A stretch of DNA of 21,516 nucleotides from Elysia marginata (GCA_019649035.1 BMAT01000679.1:11882-33397), one strand, 5' to 3'. Positions 10,132 through 19,547 are shown, numbered from the stretch's first letter. Numbers and translations: made by a program. The notes: a model not told the origin generated them from the letters alone.

Positions 10132-10777
10132 TGATCCAATAAAATTGCTTTCACATGGTACGTCCCAGTGTAAAATAACTTATTTAGCTTCAATTTACTA
10201 GAATATTAACTTATATGTTTACGTCTTTAACACCTAGCTTTTGTTTATATGTAATAATAGTACGTTTCTCAAAAGAGTCGCCTTCTGTGTTTTTTTAAGT
10301 TCTTATGCACCAAATAGACAACTGAAGTGCCCGCTACAACACTACCGTATTTTCTTGTACTTTTTTGTTGTTAGAGCACAATTTTTTTTCTCTATAGCTT
10401 CTTTTTCGATATTTGTTTCAACGCCGAAGACCGGCAGGCGGAACTGGAAAGAACTTGCAAATTTTGATTGCAGACTCATCCCTTGGGCTTTGTGTATCAA
10501 CATCGGTTAAGGAAATCACTTAATGTAAAAAATAATAACTGTCATCACAATTTAACGGATTCGTCGACATGAAAATTATTTGCGCAAAAGATATATTTAG
10601 AAACTGAATGTAAAAGAAATCATGTTTCTGTTTGTACCGTACGCCATCTTGGTAGTTCCAAGCACTTTGGCCATGGTTGTTCCACAAAGAAAGTCGTTTT
10701 TAATGGTCAAATAACACATTCGGTTTTGGATGTGTTTAAACAAACATGATGACAATAGGGAAGAAGTAGATAGACAG

Positions 10778-10781
<4 letters not shown>

Positions 10782-10830
<49 letters not shown>
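10782..10830 (+). repeat. (AG)n microsatellite
   Basis: A pure AG dinucleotide run of 49 bases with A/G-rich flanks of about 40 bases on each side. The minus-strand frames through it (within 10707-11072) encode Ser-Leu repeats and are artefacts of the microsatellite. Confidence 0.95.
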
Positions 10831-10836
<6 letters not shown>

Positions 10837-11820
10837 ATGCGAGTAGGAGAGTGAATGGAAATAAGTACAGAAGAGTTATATTGGTTGATAGAGATTTTAT
10901 ACCTACATAGCTTAACAGCAACAAAACTGTTATCGTTCTTACTTTGATTTTGTATCACGAAAACGCCAAAGAAGAAAACTTTTCTTGAAAACATTAAATT
11001 TACGCAGTAAAAACGCAGGTTTGTGTGGTATAAGCGCCTCTCAAAACAGAATAAAACAAGTCCTATCGACATTTTACCCTATATTGCCAAGGAGATTGGA
11101 AAAGTTCTTCGGTTAGCTATTAACATCCACGCCAATGAGAGGAAAAATGAATTTTAAAATTACTCTTACTATCATTATTTATATGTAAAATTTGCATAAC
11201 GAATCTTTAGATAAAAAAAAAGATTTTGTTACATTATTGAAATTTAATGTCCCTCGCACCGATTTAAAACCAGTATAAAGCAAACAACGACATTCCTATC
11301 GTTGTTATTCCAGATCTTTAAAGAATTGAATTGACTCTTAAAAAGGTGCTTAGTAATTTCAATATGCACTGAATCGTTTCTTTACCCTTTCAAAAAAAAA
11401 GAGTTAAGGCTACATTCACTACGACTCAGCACGCATAATTGTGTTTGAGAAATGATATCTTTAATATTATTTTTAGTCCTCGCAAAACTACGCACGCACT
11501 CTTTCCCAAATTGCTCTTATTTGACTTACCTTAAGACTTTTTAAACAAAAACCCCATACACATTTCTATCCATCTTTTTTTACTTTTAACCTGATGGTAT
11601 GTCTAGAAAACTGGCACCTCTCCTTTGTCTATTTGCCTATCTGTTTCTGCAAATCTATCTTTTAGATTTTTTAGTATCCTGCCTTCGATTTAGCCTGTTC
11701 TTTCTTAATGCACACGTCCCTCTTGTTAAGATGGTATTTGATCTCAATCTCTAAACCCAAAACCGGGACCTATCCTTGACTTCAGGCCAAGAACCTTTAT
11801 TTTCTTTCCTTCCCAATCAG

Positions 11821-11941
11821 AGCCCATCTGTCAGCGCTACTGCCATCTCCTTGAAGGTGATTGAAGCCGTGGGCTTAGTCCTAATCTTAGGATGGATGGG
11901 GCTGAGAGATAAGGGAACCTCGCCTTTACAAAAGAAAAAAA
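11821..11941 (+). other. Exon-like or retroposed segment ending in A-rich run
   Basis: The tract TTTTCTTTCCTTCCCAATCA plus G ends at 11820, a strong acceptor-like site. The first 12 codons, SPSVSATAISLK, end at 11856 in AAG|GTGATT, a possible donor. The same frame stays open to 11988 with no family match. Alternatively, the segment finishes in AAAAGAAAAAAA near 11930-11941, so it could be the 3' end of a retroposed copy. Neither reading is established. Confidence 0.18.
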
Positions 11942-12417
11942 GTCTTTTCTCTTACTTTCTTCTTTTGGTTTCTCTTAGGGCAAAATAAAAATGATTTTTG
12001 GACAGCTTTTTATTTAATGAGCATCTCGTCATAAGATGAGTAATTTAGACGTACGAAACCAACGGAAGCATCAAAACAGATGATTTTTAGGATGTAATTG
12101 ATGTTTGTTAGATCTTCAAAATATTATAACTTCAGGTACCTTGATCTCAGAACAAACCAGTGTTGTGTGATATATTTTTCTCAATGAATATGACGTGAAT
12201 TTCTCAATTGTAGAAAGTGGTTTTTGTGTTGTTTTATTCCTTTAATTATATTCATCGTGTTGCAAACTTTTTTTGTTTAGAGTTGCGTTGAAAAGATGAG
12301 CATGAAACTGATAGTTTTTTTTTACATGGTTATGTTCACATGTAGTCATTCTAGACCTGCTGGCGTTCAATATGAAGTTGTGCTTCAAAATCTGATCCTT
12401 TTCTTTTCCTCACACAG

Positions 12418-12477
12418 CGGGATACACTTGACCTAAGGCCCACATTGAGGCCACCAGAATACAGGCCAAGTATATAG
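12418..12477 (+). other. Weak candidate terminal exon
   Basis: TTTTCTTTTCCTCACACAG ends at 12417 and is a good acceptor-like tract. Only the phase-0 frame is open beyond a few codons. It gives RDTLDLRPTLRPPEYRPSI and then TAG at 12475. Arg/Pro richness and lower AT content set it apart from its surroundings. There is no recognised homologue. It shares phase with the weak exon at 7323-7364, which is suggestive but could be coincidence. Confidence 0.18.
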
Positions 12478-12574
12478 ATCTAATTTCACGCCGCAGTACT
12501 TGTATCTAACACAAGGGGCTGGGTGAGTGCAGGTCAAGTCGCGGGATCTAATTACATGTCAGATCGTTTTGTAG

Positions 12575-12602
12575 GCCCGTAATACAACAAGCCCGTAATA
12601 CA
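12575..12602 (+). repeat. Short direct repeat, 12 bp
   Basis: GCCCGTAATACA occurs twice (12575-12586 and 12591-12602) separated by ACAA, a small local duplication. Confidence 0.8.
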
Positions 12603-12754
12603 TGAAAGAAAAGCCTATTTACATAAAAATAAGGGAAAATACAACGTTATTGGGTCTGCTTTGTTATTGCCGCTCTTACAACACAATCACTAGACAGTAG
12701 TACGCGATCACTTTGTTTATTTATAGGGAAACTGTGCATGTTTAGTGCAGGGAT

Positions 12755-12935
12755 CTCGGCCTACATCATAATGACCCCGATACATTATTTCTCTACCTCC
12801 AAGCTAAATTTAAGAGTACATAATCCTTAGTGCCAATTTTTTAGACACCACCTGCTGTTCCTGTCTAAGTGATATATCGGGATTAAGACTAACATGAAGA
12901 TAAGTCAGGAATCGCTACAAAGCTTTCATAAACTG
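12755..12935 (+). repeat. Dispersed repeat, copy B
   Basis: This is the partner of the repeat at the left edge of the window, in the same orientation. Conserved blocks include GCCTAC near 12759, CTACCTCCAAGCTAAATTT near 12793-12811, GTGCCAATTT (12830-12839), GCTGTTC, GGGATTAAGACTAACATGA and CTTTCATAAAC near 12923-12933. Identity is roughly 60-68% by hand. No boundaries such as target duplications or inverted ends are visible and no frame is open through it. Divergence of this size implies old insertions. Confidence 0.6.
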
Positions 12936-13632
12936 AAAGATACCAGAAGCGAGTTGAGTGGTACAGAAATGAATAAAATATCCACTAAAATAATTGTGTT
13001 TTGTTTTGTGTTATCAAAGACTCTTCTGAAAATCAGTTGGTATCAAACCATGTCAAATAATGTTAAATGACTGTGATTGTTTGAAGATCGAATTTCACAT
13101 TGATAAAGAAATCTTTCAGTTAAACATGTTTTTGCTGTGTGGATTAATTTTTTACAGCGGTTACTTATGACAGCTCATACCGCATTTTTTTTTGTCGCAG
13201 ACTTATTTCACTGCAAGTGCAATTATTAATTTTTTTAAAGGGCTGACTGTTGAGTCTGTATAGTTTCCAAGGGGTAGAGATATTATAAAATATTTTGCTA
13301 ATTACGAATTACTTAACGACCAAAGAAATCAACACTAATTTTTGTATTCCTTTATAGTCGATTACATAATACTTTAATCATTGAGTAAAACGAATTAACA
13401 TATGAACGAAAAAATTAACTTGAGACGTAAAACGTCACTAGAAGCACACGCAAAATGGAAAAAGGGAGCGATCTATAAAATATTTTGGCACATATTATCC
13501 CAGTAATGGTCATACAAAAAGTTCTTCTTTACAGCGCACTGGGTACCAGAATAAGCTGCTTTGTCGAAGATAAAATAACTATATCATTGTCTGCAGAATC
13601 TCCTGATTAACTGTATCATGATTCTCGATAAA
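12936..13632. other. AT-rich stretch, no supported gene
   Basis: This is the unique-looking left flank of the mariner insertion. Short repeated words such as TATAAAATATTTTG (near 13284 and 13475) are within what AT-rich DNA gives by chance. Confidence 0.5.
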
Positions 13633-13634
13633 TA

Positions 13635-13661
13635 CGAGGGTTGTTCAAAAAGTAATGCCTC
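13635..13661. repeat. Left terminal inverted repeat of mariner
   Basis: These 27 bases are exactly complementary in inverted order to 14991-15017. Beyond base 27 the match breaks down. This end lies downstream of the transposase stop codon, only 19 bases away. Confidence 0.95.
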
Positions 13662-13676
13662 CAAGTTCATAAATTC

Positions 13677-13682
13677 TTTATT
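13677..13682 (-). terminator. Polyadenylation signal overlapping the transposase stop
   Basis: TTTATT on the plus strand reads AATAAA on the minus strand. It shares bases with the TAA stop (13683-13681). In so compact an element this is a plausible poly(A) signal, though cleavage would then fall in or beyond the terminal repeat. Confidence 0.4.
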
Positions 13683-14823
13683 ATTGATACGACTTTAACA
13701 AAAAATACACCAAATGAAAGCTCAGGATCTCTGCTACATTATGATACCTTTGTTTTTCAACATAATCGCCTTCTTTGTCGACACAGGCTCGCCAACGCCA
13801 AATCAGTTTTCGCATACCGTCGGCGAAAAATTCGTGTGGTTTTCCCCGGAACCATCGGCGCACATCTTCTTGAACAGCATCATCATCTTCAAAGTGCTTT
13901 CCCTTGATGTGCTCCTTCAACTTCGGAAAAAGATGAAAGTCAGATGGAGCAAGGTCTGGACTGTATGATGGGTGTGGTAAGGTTTCGTAAAATCGGAGAC
14001 TTTTCATGGCATCTTGAGTTTGCCGACTCGTGTGCGGACGGGCGTTGTCGTGGTGTAAAATCACATTTTTCCCGGGTCTAACTCGTGTCAGACGAGCCCT
14101 AAGTTTTCTAAGAGTCTCGATATAACGGTCAGAGTTGACAGTCGATCCTTGCTTCAAAAATTCAATATGAACCAATCCGTCGCAGTCCCAGAACACTGTC
14201 ATTAGGACTTTCTTTGCAGAAGGAACAACTTTGAACTTTTTGGGACAAGGTGAACCAATGTGCCTGTATTCTTTTGATTGTTTTTTGTTCTCTGGGTCAT
14301 AATGGTGTACCCAAGTCTCATCCCCGGTGACAATACGGCGTAAGAATGCTTCGCCTTCGTCAGTATACCGGGCTAACAGTTCTTGACTAACACGACTTCT
14401 GTTCAATTTCAGTTCGGGTGACAACATGTGGGGAACCCAGCGTGCACACAATTTTCTGTAACCCAACACATCATGGATGATAAATTGAGCACTTCCTGTA
14501 GAAATTCCTAGCATTTCACTTATCTCTCTAACTTTGATGCGTCGATTTGCTTGGACGATCTCATCTACCCTTTCCTGATGTTGAATATCATTAACTGTGT
14601 TGGGACGACCACAACGAGCTTTGTCATGCAGATCTGTCTCTGTTGGACTGGTTCCAGCCAACTCCTTCGACCATCTTCGAACAATACTTACGTCTACACA
14701 TGTCTCACCATAAACAATTTTCATTCGCCTATGAATGTCAATGGGTGTAGCTTTCTCTAGAGTGAGAAATTCAATGACAACCCTTTGTTTTAAGCGAAGA
14801 TCCAATGTGCTACTTGTGGCCAT
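13681..14823 (-). CDS. Mariner transposase, intact, 380 aa
   Basis: This transposase would bind the terminal repeats and perform cut-and-paste transposition into TA sites in the nucleus. Residues about 7-55 form the first helix-turn-helix, followed by the GRP motif at 72-74. A second helix-turn-helix lies at about 85-125, and the linker motif WVPH is at 129-132. The catalytic aspartates are D168 (TGDETW), D259 (HHDNARPH) and D295 (SPDLAPSDFHLFPKLKEHIK). By my count 35 residues separate the last two, whereas classical mariner has 34. The conserved ending GDYVEK (352-357) is followed by 23 extra residues, making the protein longer than the usual 345-350. The ATG at 14823 has a good context (AAAATGG) and is followed directly by the expected N-terminus. 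No break is seen. Confidence 0.95.
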   Translation of the reverse strand: MATSSTLDLRLKQRVVIEFLTLEKATPIDIHRRMKIVYGETCVDVSIVRRWSKELAGTSPTETDLHDKARCGRPNTVNDIQHQERVDEIVQANRRIKVREISEMLGISTGSAQFIIHDVLGYRKLCARWVPHMLSPELKLNRSRVSQELLARYTDEGEAFLRRIVTGDETWVHHYDPENKKQSKEYRHIGSPCPKKFKVVPSAKKVLMTVFWDCDGLVHIEFLKQGSTVNSDRYIETLRKLRARLTRVRPGKNVILHHDNARPHTSRQTQDAMKSLRFYETLPHPSYSPDLAPSDFHLFPKLKEHIKGKHFEDDDAVQEDVRRWFRGKPHEFFADGMRKLIWRWRACVDKEGDYVEKQRYHNVAEILSFHLVYFLLKSYQ

Positions 14824-14853
14824 TTTCTCGCCGACGATGTGCGCAAGTTTCTA

Positions 14854-14936
14854 TGACGTAAACAGCAATAGCATGAAATTGTGACGTCACAGCCTCAATT
14901 TGTTTTTTTGTTTGGAGAGTATACATGTTGACGTCT
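14854..14936. promoter_or_regulatory. Cluster of three CRE-like TGACGT sites in mariner leader
   Basis: Between the transposase ATG and the right terminal repeat lie TGACGTAA (14854-14861), the perfect palindromic CRE TGACGTCA (14882-14889, inside GTGACGTCAC) and TGACGTCT (14929-14936). TGACGT is the CREB/ATF binding core in animals. Three copies in 83 bases is far above the rate expected from local composition. The position is right for transposase promoter control. No clear TATA box was found. Binding is inferred, not shown. Confidence 0.45.
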
Positions 14937-14990
14937 ATTGTGTACGAATTTCATTAAAATGTAATAAATAGTTTTAAAGTTATTTAACAA

Positions 14991-15017
14991 GAGGCATTAC
15001 TTTTTGAACAACCCTCG
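14991..15017. repeat. Right terminal inverted repeat of mariner
   Basis: It is the perfect inverted partner of 13635-13661 and ends in CCCTCG just before the TA duplication. It lies upstream of the transposase gene, with about 170 bases of leader between. Confidence 0.95.
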
Positions 15018-15019
15018 TA

Positions 15020-16611
15020 GATAAGGTGCAGGGGTACTGGGTACTGGAGCAATACTTCGCTCGCTGTGTTTATGAAGCAATGTTCGTTCCTACTAGCAAC
15101 AACAATACGCGCTGAGATGGCCCCAAGTGTGCATGTCTTGTCTTGTCACGAAGTAAAAAATGTTGACAGAATTATATATATATATTTTTAGGCCAGGGCA
15201 GTTATTTTTCAAAGTGTTTGTATGTTTGAAGTATATACATTGACACATAATTATGCATATGCCAAGCTGCGAAAGGTTTTTATTTTTTTCGAAACTAAAA
15301 AAAAACCCACAAGAAATTTCTTTCGCTCTCGCTTTGCTCAGAGAACTTGTAAAGACAAGGGATAAGAAAAAATCATCCACCCTAATCAAATGGAAATGGA
15401 ATACCGCGATATTAAAAATCTGATGATAATCATATTGTTATAAAAAAATTATGGTAAATATCGGCTCTTGACCACAATTCTCAGCAAGTAAATTTACGTC
15501 TTAGTTTAAAGTTATTCGTAAAATTTAATGTTGAAAATTAAGACTCTTCAGTATATGGAAACAAAATATACAGCTAACCTAAGGAAATCCTATATAAAAG
15601 AAAAAGTCTTGAAAGAAGATTTCTATAACTTAAAGAGTGGTTAGATTTCTTAGTGAAATCACCGATGAGGCAGCTATTATGTTTGTCAGGCAAAAGATTT
15701 CGTTTTAAATACTCACTGTCATTTTGTAGATCATGTCTTTTATTCGATTTTAGAGCTTTAAACTTCCTGCAATATTTGATGTCAAAGGAATTGGAAAAAG
15801 TATCATTTTGTCTTAAATGGACAAATCCTTAAATAGTTTGAGCGACTTGTGTACGATTGTAATCAGGCGCGGGTTGTCTCACATTTCCATTTCCAAATTT
15901 CTCAAGACTGTTGTAGCTTATAGGTCAGTATGAGCTTCTTTCAAGCTGTTGGAGTTTCCAAAACCATGCAAAATTCCGTCCGTTTTCTTCAACCTGTACC
16001 ATTTTGTGCTTGCTTTCATCTTTTTCTCATTCATCACGGTTAGATTGTATTTACTCGCCAGTCCGCACCTCATCCAACCTTAATCAGCTCTGACAACGTA
16101 ATAACCTTCTGGCGGTAGAACAGGTGGGAAACCTATTATCCAGTAAGTTGGCAGACTCTTTGCATTGTACAACATCAGACAAGTGTGCTGCGATTGGTGA
16201 GCATTTGCACCAACGGTTTCTATTTTTTACGAATCAAAGCTTTTTTCCCTTCAAATCATTACATTCATTTATTTTTGCTTTTACAGAAAAAAATTTTAGC
16301 GAAATAAATTTCTAAAAACTCCGTGACTATACAAAAGTGAAATAAAGTTGGTGTTTTTTATGACAAAAACGTGTATTTATCCTTGACAGCTAAAATGCGA
16401 AAAAAAGTCTGATGTTTGTAATCATAAGCATCGCTTTCGCTTCACAACCAGAAAGATAATCTCAGACAAAATGATGACAGCCTTCTGTAGAGCCTATGAA
16501 AACAGTATCCAGATTCTGGCTCGATCTATATTGAGTTCGGTTTTGGCGAAGGCGTTTAGACAAGCTAGATCTAGAATGCTTTTGTTCTCGGTGTCGAATG
16601 TCTCGAAATTC
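15020..16611. other. AT-rich stretch, no supported gene
   Basis: A short (TA)n run lies at 15173-15185. The block at 15840-16140 is less AT-rich but has no frame or splice pair that I would defend. Minus frame 15093-15389 and plus frame 16124-16315 show no domain; the latter begins at GTG. Confidence 0.5.
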
Positions 16612-16680
16612 TGTGCAGGGCGCCTTGACATTATGACAAAATTATTGGCAGTATTTTATGTTTTCAAAAGAGCAGATTTA
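16612..16680 (+). mobile_element. Degenerate L2-type LINE/SINE 3' tail, copy 2
   Basis: The sequence reads TGTGCAGGGCGCCTTGACAT, then TATTGGCAGTATTTTATG. Compared with the typical tail AGCGCCTTGA...GGCGCTATATAAATG, both arms and the following TATA-rich stretch are recognisable, better than in copy 1 at 1713. Over 39 bases it matches copy 1 at 31 positions. The upstream limit of the element is not visible. The family call rests on the motif alone. Confidence 0.4.
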
Positions 16681-17285
16681 AAAATGCTGCTTTGGTTTAA
16701 AAATATAGGTAACAACGGAAAACAATATCTCTTTCCATTAGATTTTCCAGCTCTAAAATGTAGAAAATGTGTACTTTTAAATTCATTACAAATATAAATG
16801 CCCTGATTCTAAAAGCAAAAGCCTCCAGTTATGATATATTCCGCGAAATTTTTTTTAGAAACACTCACTGATATCAGGTTTTTGGTCACAATTTTGAGAT
16901 AGTGGGTGACCATTTGCAAAGTTAGGGTGAGTGATTAAAAGTCAAATTTAAGACTATTGTGTAAGTTACATTCAAAACAAAACAAAAAGAAAGCAAAAAA
17001 AAAATTCGTCTCCAAAAACCTTAAACGTTCTTTGTTTTCAATTTTAGGTGATAGCGCCTTACTTCATAATAAAAAAAAATTGATTGAGTCCTAATAATCA
17101 AGAACAAGTCTAAATTCTGATTTGTTTTCCTTCCTGATGTTTTGTGCGTTCAATGCACTTAAACTATGAGGTTTTTTTTCGTATAAAACAAGTTATTTAA
17201 TACGATATAACAATATTGTCCTTTACAAGAAACACGTTGTTGTTAATTTTACAGTTAAGGTAGACCTATAAACAAACATAATGCT
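16681..17285. other. AT-rich stretch, no supported gene
   Basis: Poly-A and poly-T runs and no coding frame. The plus frame at 16471-16797 overlaps the L2-like tail and shows no domain. Confidence 0.5.
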
Positions 17286-17617
17286 GATAAATAAATAAAA
17301 TAAATATGTTTAGAGTCCTCCACCGCCGAAGGCAGTCTCATGACTTTACATATTTACTCCAGCAGGCCTATACAAATCCAATTCAACTCATATTTCAGAG
17401 CATTACAGTACGACAGCCTGTTAGGCGCTCAAATACTAACATTCCACAAATTTCAAGCACTGCCGATAGCCAGGTACCCATTTTACAGGTGTGTGGACTG
17501 GAGAAAGTTATGATAAATTGCTTTCCCAAGGCAATTGCAACATGACATGGTCTGGAATCGAACCCACGACCTCCAGATCTCAAGTCCGACGCGGTAACCA
17601 CTCTGCCACGCTGCCCC
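17286..17617 (-). mobile_element. tRNA-derived SINE, apparently full length
   Basis: On the minus strand the element starts GGGGCAGCGTGGCAGAGTGG with an A box and a perfect B box. The anticodon-loop equivalent CTTGAGA gives a Ser(UGA)-like triplet. A body follows, including the stretch CTGTAAAATGGGTACCTGGC (near 17469-17488), a word I associate with many molluscan SINEs. It ends in a T-rich (ATTT)n-like tail near 17286. The length is about 330 bp. No convincing target-site duplication was found. The frames across it are not genes. SINEs make no protein and depend on a partner LINE. The clear promoter boxes suggest a moderately young copy. Confidence 0.85.
17554..17608 (-). promoter_or_regulatory. 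RNA polymerase III internal promoter of the SINE
   Basis: The A box is TGGCAGAGTGG (17608-17598) and the B box is GGTTCGATTCC (17564-17554), both at consensus, 44 bases apart start to start as in a normal tRNA gene. They would recruit TFIIIC and direct transcription leftward. Confidence 0.85.
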
Positions 17618-19532
17618 ATGATAATTAAAATTCAGCTTAAAACCATTTATGCATATATCTGTGAAAAAATAATCGTTGGTTGTGTCATTTTGTTCTGAAA
17701 CTTTTCACACATAAATTTAATAAGTTTGTGTTTCCAGACTGCTCTTTAAATAGAAGATGGTTTTATTTTTGTTAATCGAGTCTATTTATCTCTCCATGTT
17801 TTTTTTTGTTTCCTTACCAACACATACATTAATTTAAACAAAAAAGACATAATTCACATTTAAGCTACATAGAAGAAGACAATGAGAATTCGTTGTCGTA
17901 AAACTAGTTTGCTATGTAAAAATCCAAGAGGGTGAGCAAGAAATTGAAGCGTGAGCTTTCCAGCCCGCAGCTTGTGGTCAATAATTACTTTCATGTAGTT
18001 TTTCATTATATGCTTCAATCTCTCCGTTATTATTTTATAAAGAAGAAAAATATTAATGATATTTGTTAGTTTTTCCATCAATTTTAAAAGCATCTATAGA
18101 TATTTGAACTGTTTGAAAGAAATATTCTTAATGCTAGTACAGCTGTTTCATCTTCCGTTAGCCAACATATAAGAGATATAATTCCGGAAAGTTTCGGTTT
18201 ATGTGTATTGCCTCTATTGTGGAACATAAAGCCTATGTTTCATGTCAGAGCAGATGGAACACTATTATTTCTCGATGGACATCTTTGTTTAATGTAAATT
18301 CAACTAAGATTCTGTCTGTACGACTCCATACTGATTACTCAATCTGGTTTCCTAGCGTATTTGTTTTCAAAGTCCTCAGAAAGTTTGCAGTGACCCCTGA
18401 TGTAACAGTCAAAGACAGTGAACAGAACAGCACATATTTGAACTCACTCGTAGTGGTCGCTTAGCTTTTTAAAATCCACAAGCTATCCTTTGGTTTGTCT
18501 TACCTGCACAATCTTCTGCACTCTCTAGTTAAGTCATCAGTGTTAAAATATGCTTGCTGCTAGCCCGCCGACATTCCATGCAATTAACTCAAACAAGGTT
18601 GTAGTAGTATTCCGACTATGGGCTGCAGAGGATGATAAACCCATTATCTACTTTATTGGCAGATGCTCTAGTTTAATAAACACAAATTAAGCTTAAGTTT
18701 GCAACATCTTAACCTACGTGACTTCTGTGTTGTCTGACAAAATATGGAAATTTGTTTGTTACTTGTTTTTTTTAAAGCAATCGCATTTGTGTTTTTATTT
18801 CTTACAAAGAAATATATTTAGTTCTAAAAAAACCGCGGCGGAAATACTAATTGAGATGGTCTTAAGTGTTCTTTTTCAAACAAAAACAGTAGAGGGAAAT
18901 GCTTCTATCGCCTAAATCACATTGTCTCCTGTGCTTCATGAACGGTGGCCCACTGGAACTAAATTTATCGACAACAATAGAGTAAAATTGTCAGGTGTAT
19001 AACGTGTTTCGAAATAAGTAGTACACTTCATAATATCGTCGCAAAAATATGAAACGGATGGCGCGATCGTATTGCATTTTTATATATCATCTACTTACTC
19101 AATTTACCGCCTACTCTCCCTTTTATAATACAACATCATTATGTGAAAATGTAAGAGAAAACTCATAAAGAGATCAAAATCAGAAAACAACCTGTGAAAA
19201 GATAAATTAGAAATATTTGTTGACGCCACAACGATCTCTGATTATGTCAATCAGTCAAAAAATATTTATAAGTCCTGGCCTCTCGTATTGTACCTCTTTA
19301 CTTTCTAATTTTAAAGTGCATTATAGTGTAAGTTGTTTACCCCATTGGCTTTGGGGTTTTTATCTCTTGGTGTCAATGCGTTCCTTGAGGTGGCTGCATG
19401 CATAATGACCTTTTATCCTTTTTCTCGTTTCCTTCACCTGAATCCATTGAGTTTGATGAATAAAATCAACATTTTCAAACAGGAAGAAAAACTTTTTCTT
19501 ACAGGTTTTAGAATGGGGAAGACTGTAATAAT

Positions 19533-19547
19533 CACACACACACACAC
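19533..19547 (+). repeat. Short (CA)n microsatellite
   Basis: A run of 15 bases of alternating C and A, too short to be remarkable. Confidence 0.8.

Larger units (their letters stand above)
9661..10781. other. AT-rich stretch with small hairpins, no supported gene
   Basis: An AT-rich inverted repeat with 8-base arms (AGCAATTT at 9680-9687, AAATTGCT at 9695-9702) and two GC-rich hairpins (listed separately) are present. The part at 9900-10160 is less AT-rich and may be an old repeat. The plus frame at 10241-10510 has no recognisable domain. Confidence 0.5.
10831..12754. other. AT-rich stretch with two candidate exon-like segments
   Basis: Most of this stretch is featureless AT-rich DNA. Two less AT-rich segments, at about 11760-11930 and 12410-12600, each follow a pyrimidine tract ending in CAG and are listed separately. 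Otherwise no gene is supported. Confidence 0.5.
13635..15017 (-). mobile_element. Complete mariner (Tc1/mariner) DNA transposon
   Basis: The element is 1383 bp. It is bounded by perfect 27-bp terminal inverted repeats that begin CGAGGGTTGTTCAAAAAGTA and flanked by TA on both sides (13633-13634 and 15018-15019), the target duplication expected of this superfamily. The ends resemble the GGTTGnTnnAAAAGTAAT ends of some mariners such as Hsmar1. A single minus-strand gene fills the element. Perfect ends and an unbroken gene mean a recent insertion, and the copy may still be competent. The subfamily is not assigned. Confidence 0.95.

Noticed and set aside
10707-11072. A 121-residue minus-strand frame
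   Set aside because: It is kept open by the (AG)n microsatellite; the remainder has no motif.
13272-13490. Repeated word TATAAAATATTTTG as a possible direct repeat around the mariner
   Set aside because: It is purely AT-rich and short, and both copies lie on the same side of the element.
13714-13968. An 84-residue plus-strand frame, and the similar one at 14551-14760
   Set aside because: They are antisense shadows of the transposase gene.
17545-17617. A functional tRNA-Ser gene
   Set aside because: The A and B boxes are good, but the T-stem pairs poorly, there is no long variable arm and a SINE body follows directly.
17395-17619. A 74-residue minus-strand frame
   Set aside because: It lies entirely within the SINE and reads through its tRNA-like head, so it is not a gene.
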